From Alitta virens (lineage: Eukaryota > Annelida > Polychaeta > Phyllodocida > Nereididae), in NCBI GenBank assembly GCA_932294295.1, contig OW028584.1, positions 34,791,969 through 34,855,968 on the forward strand: DNA of 64,000 nucleotides, given 5' to 3'. The notes under the pieces are model-generated. The model did not search any database. It was not told where the DNA came from and saw only the letters and a list, made by a program, of their open reading frames with translations. Positions within the stretch are counted from its first letter, which is position 1, and each line of letters opens with the position of its first letter. The position numbers were made by a program, and so were the translations under genes. This document shows positions 63,820-64,000 of this stretch, piece after piece.

Positions 63820-64000
63820 ACTCAAAATCTTGGCGTAAGCGCCTAACTGTGAGCTTGGATGTGGTACTACCGCATTCAATTTTGGAATTTTTGCAATCAG
63901 TCTCCTTGCAGCAGATGAAAAGCTTTTCTGGTATGATCTAAGTATCAATACAATAGATTTTCCCTCCATTTTATATATATATATTTTTTGGCAGGTTTAT

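Overview
The window is nuclear DNA of an animal. Genes are split by AT-rich introns, codons and splice sites are standard, and the non-coding part is crowded with short inverted-repeat transposons (MITEs), tRNA-derived SINEs, LINE debris, poly-G tracts and pentanucleotide microsatellites. The gene families (DEG/ENaC channel, caspase, large secreted multi-vWA protein) fit an invertebrate deuterostome such as an echinoderm, hemichordate or cephalochordate. The phylum is an inference; no single sequence here fixes it.

Three host genes can be reconstructed. (1) 1855-5297, +: a two-exon DEG/ENaC/ASIC-type cation channel of 586 residues. Its small first coding exon carries the His-Gly gating motif. 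(2) 13002 to beyond the right edge, +: a very large secreted or surface protein, 41 coding exons in the window (about 1,890 residues). In order it has a signal peptide, a divergent vWA domain that has lost its metal site, a LamG-like jelly-roll domain, then a tandem series of vWA modules: six complete, and a seventh that runs off the window. Each repeated module is built from four exons of about 137, 137, 187 and 115 nt with identical intron phases, followed by a short Pro/Thr-rich linker exon. A TATA-like site near 10241 and a donor at 10354 suggest a promoter and a 5' UTR exon. (3) 47530-50848, -: a four-exon, 275-residue caspase nested antisense inside the 6-kb intron of vWA module 5. It has a QSCRG active site and an altered S1 pocket.

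The intron between the LamG half and the vWA array holds the most striking structure: an 8.5-kb foldback element (21147-29643) flanked by a perfect 9-bp target duplication. Its inverted arms are tandem arrays of a 660-bp repeat, itself made of two diverged halves of about 330 bp. It has no visible transposase and resembles the foldback (FB/TU-type) elements described from flies and sea urchins. A Tc1/mariner-group element with DD37E spacing sits inside a pogo/Tigger-like MITE just upstream of module 4. Three copies of a tRNA-SINE have intact 11-16-bp target duplications, and two hAT-like MITEs have perfect 8-bp duplications.

The remaining intergenic stretches (1-683, about 5300-10240) hold AT-rich sequence, MITEs and one notable CRE/CCAAT palindrome. 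The exon models come from reading frame, phase and splice consensus only; no transcript data were available.
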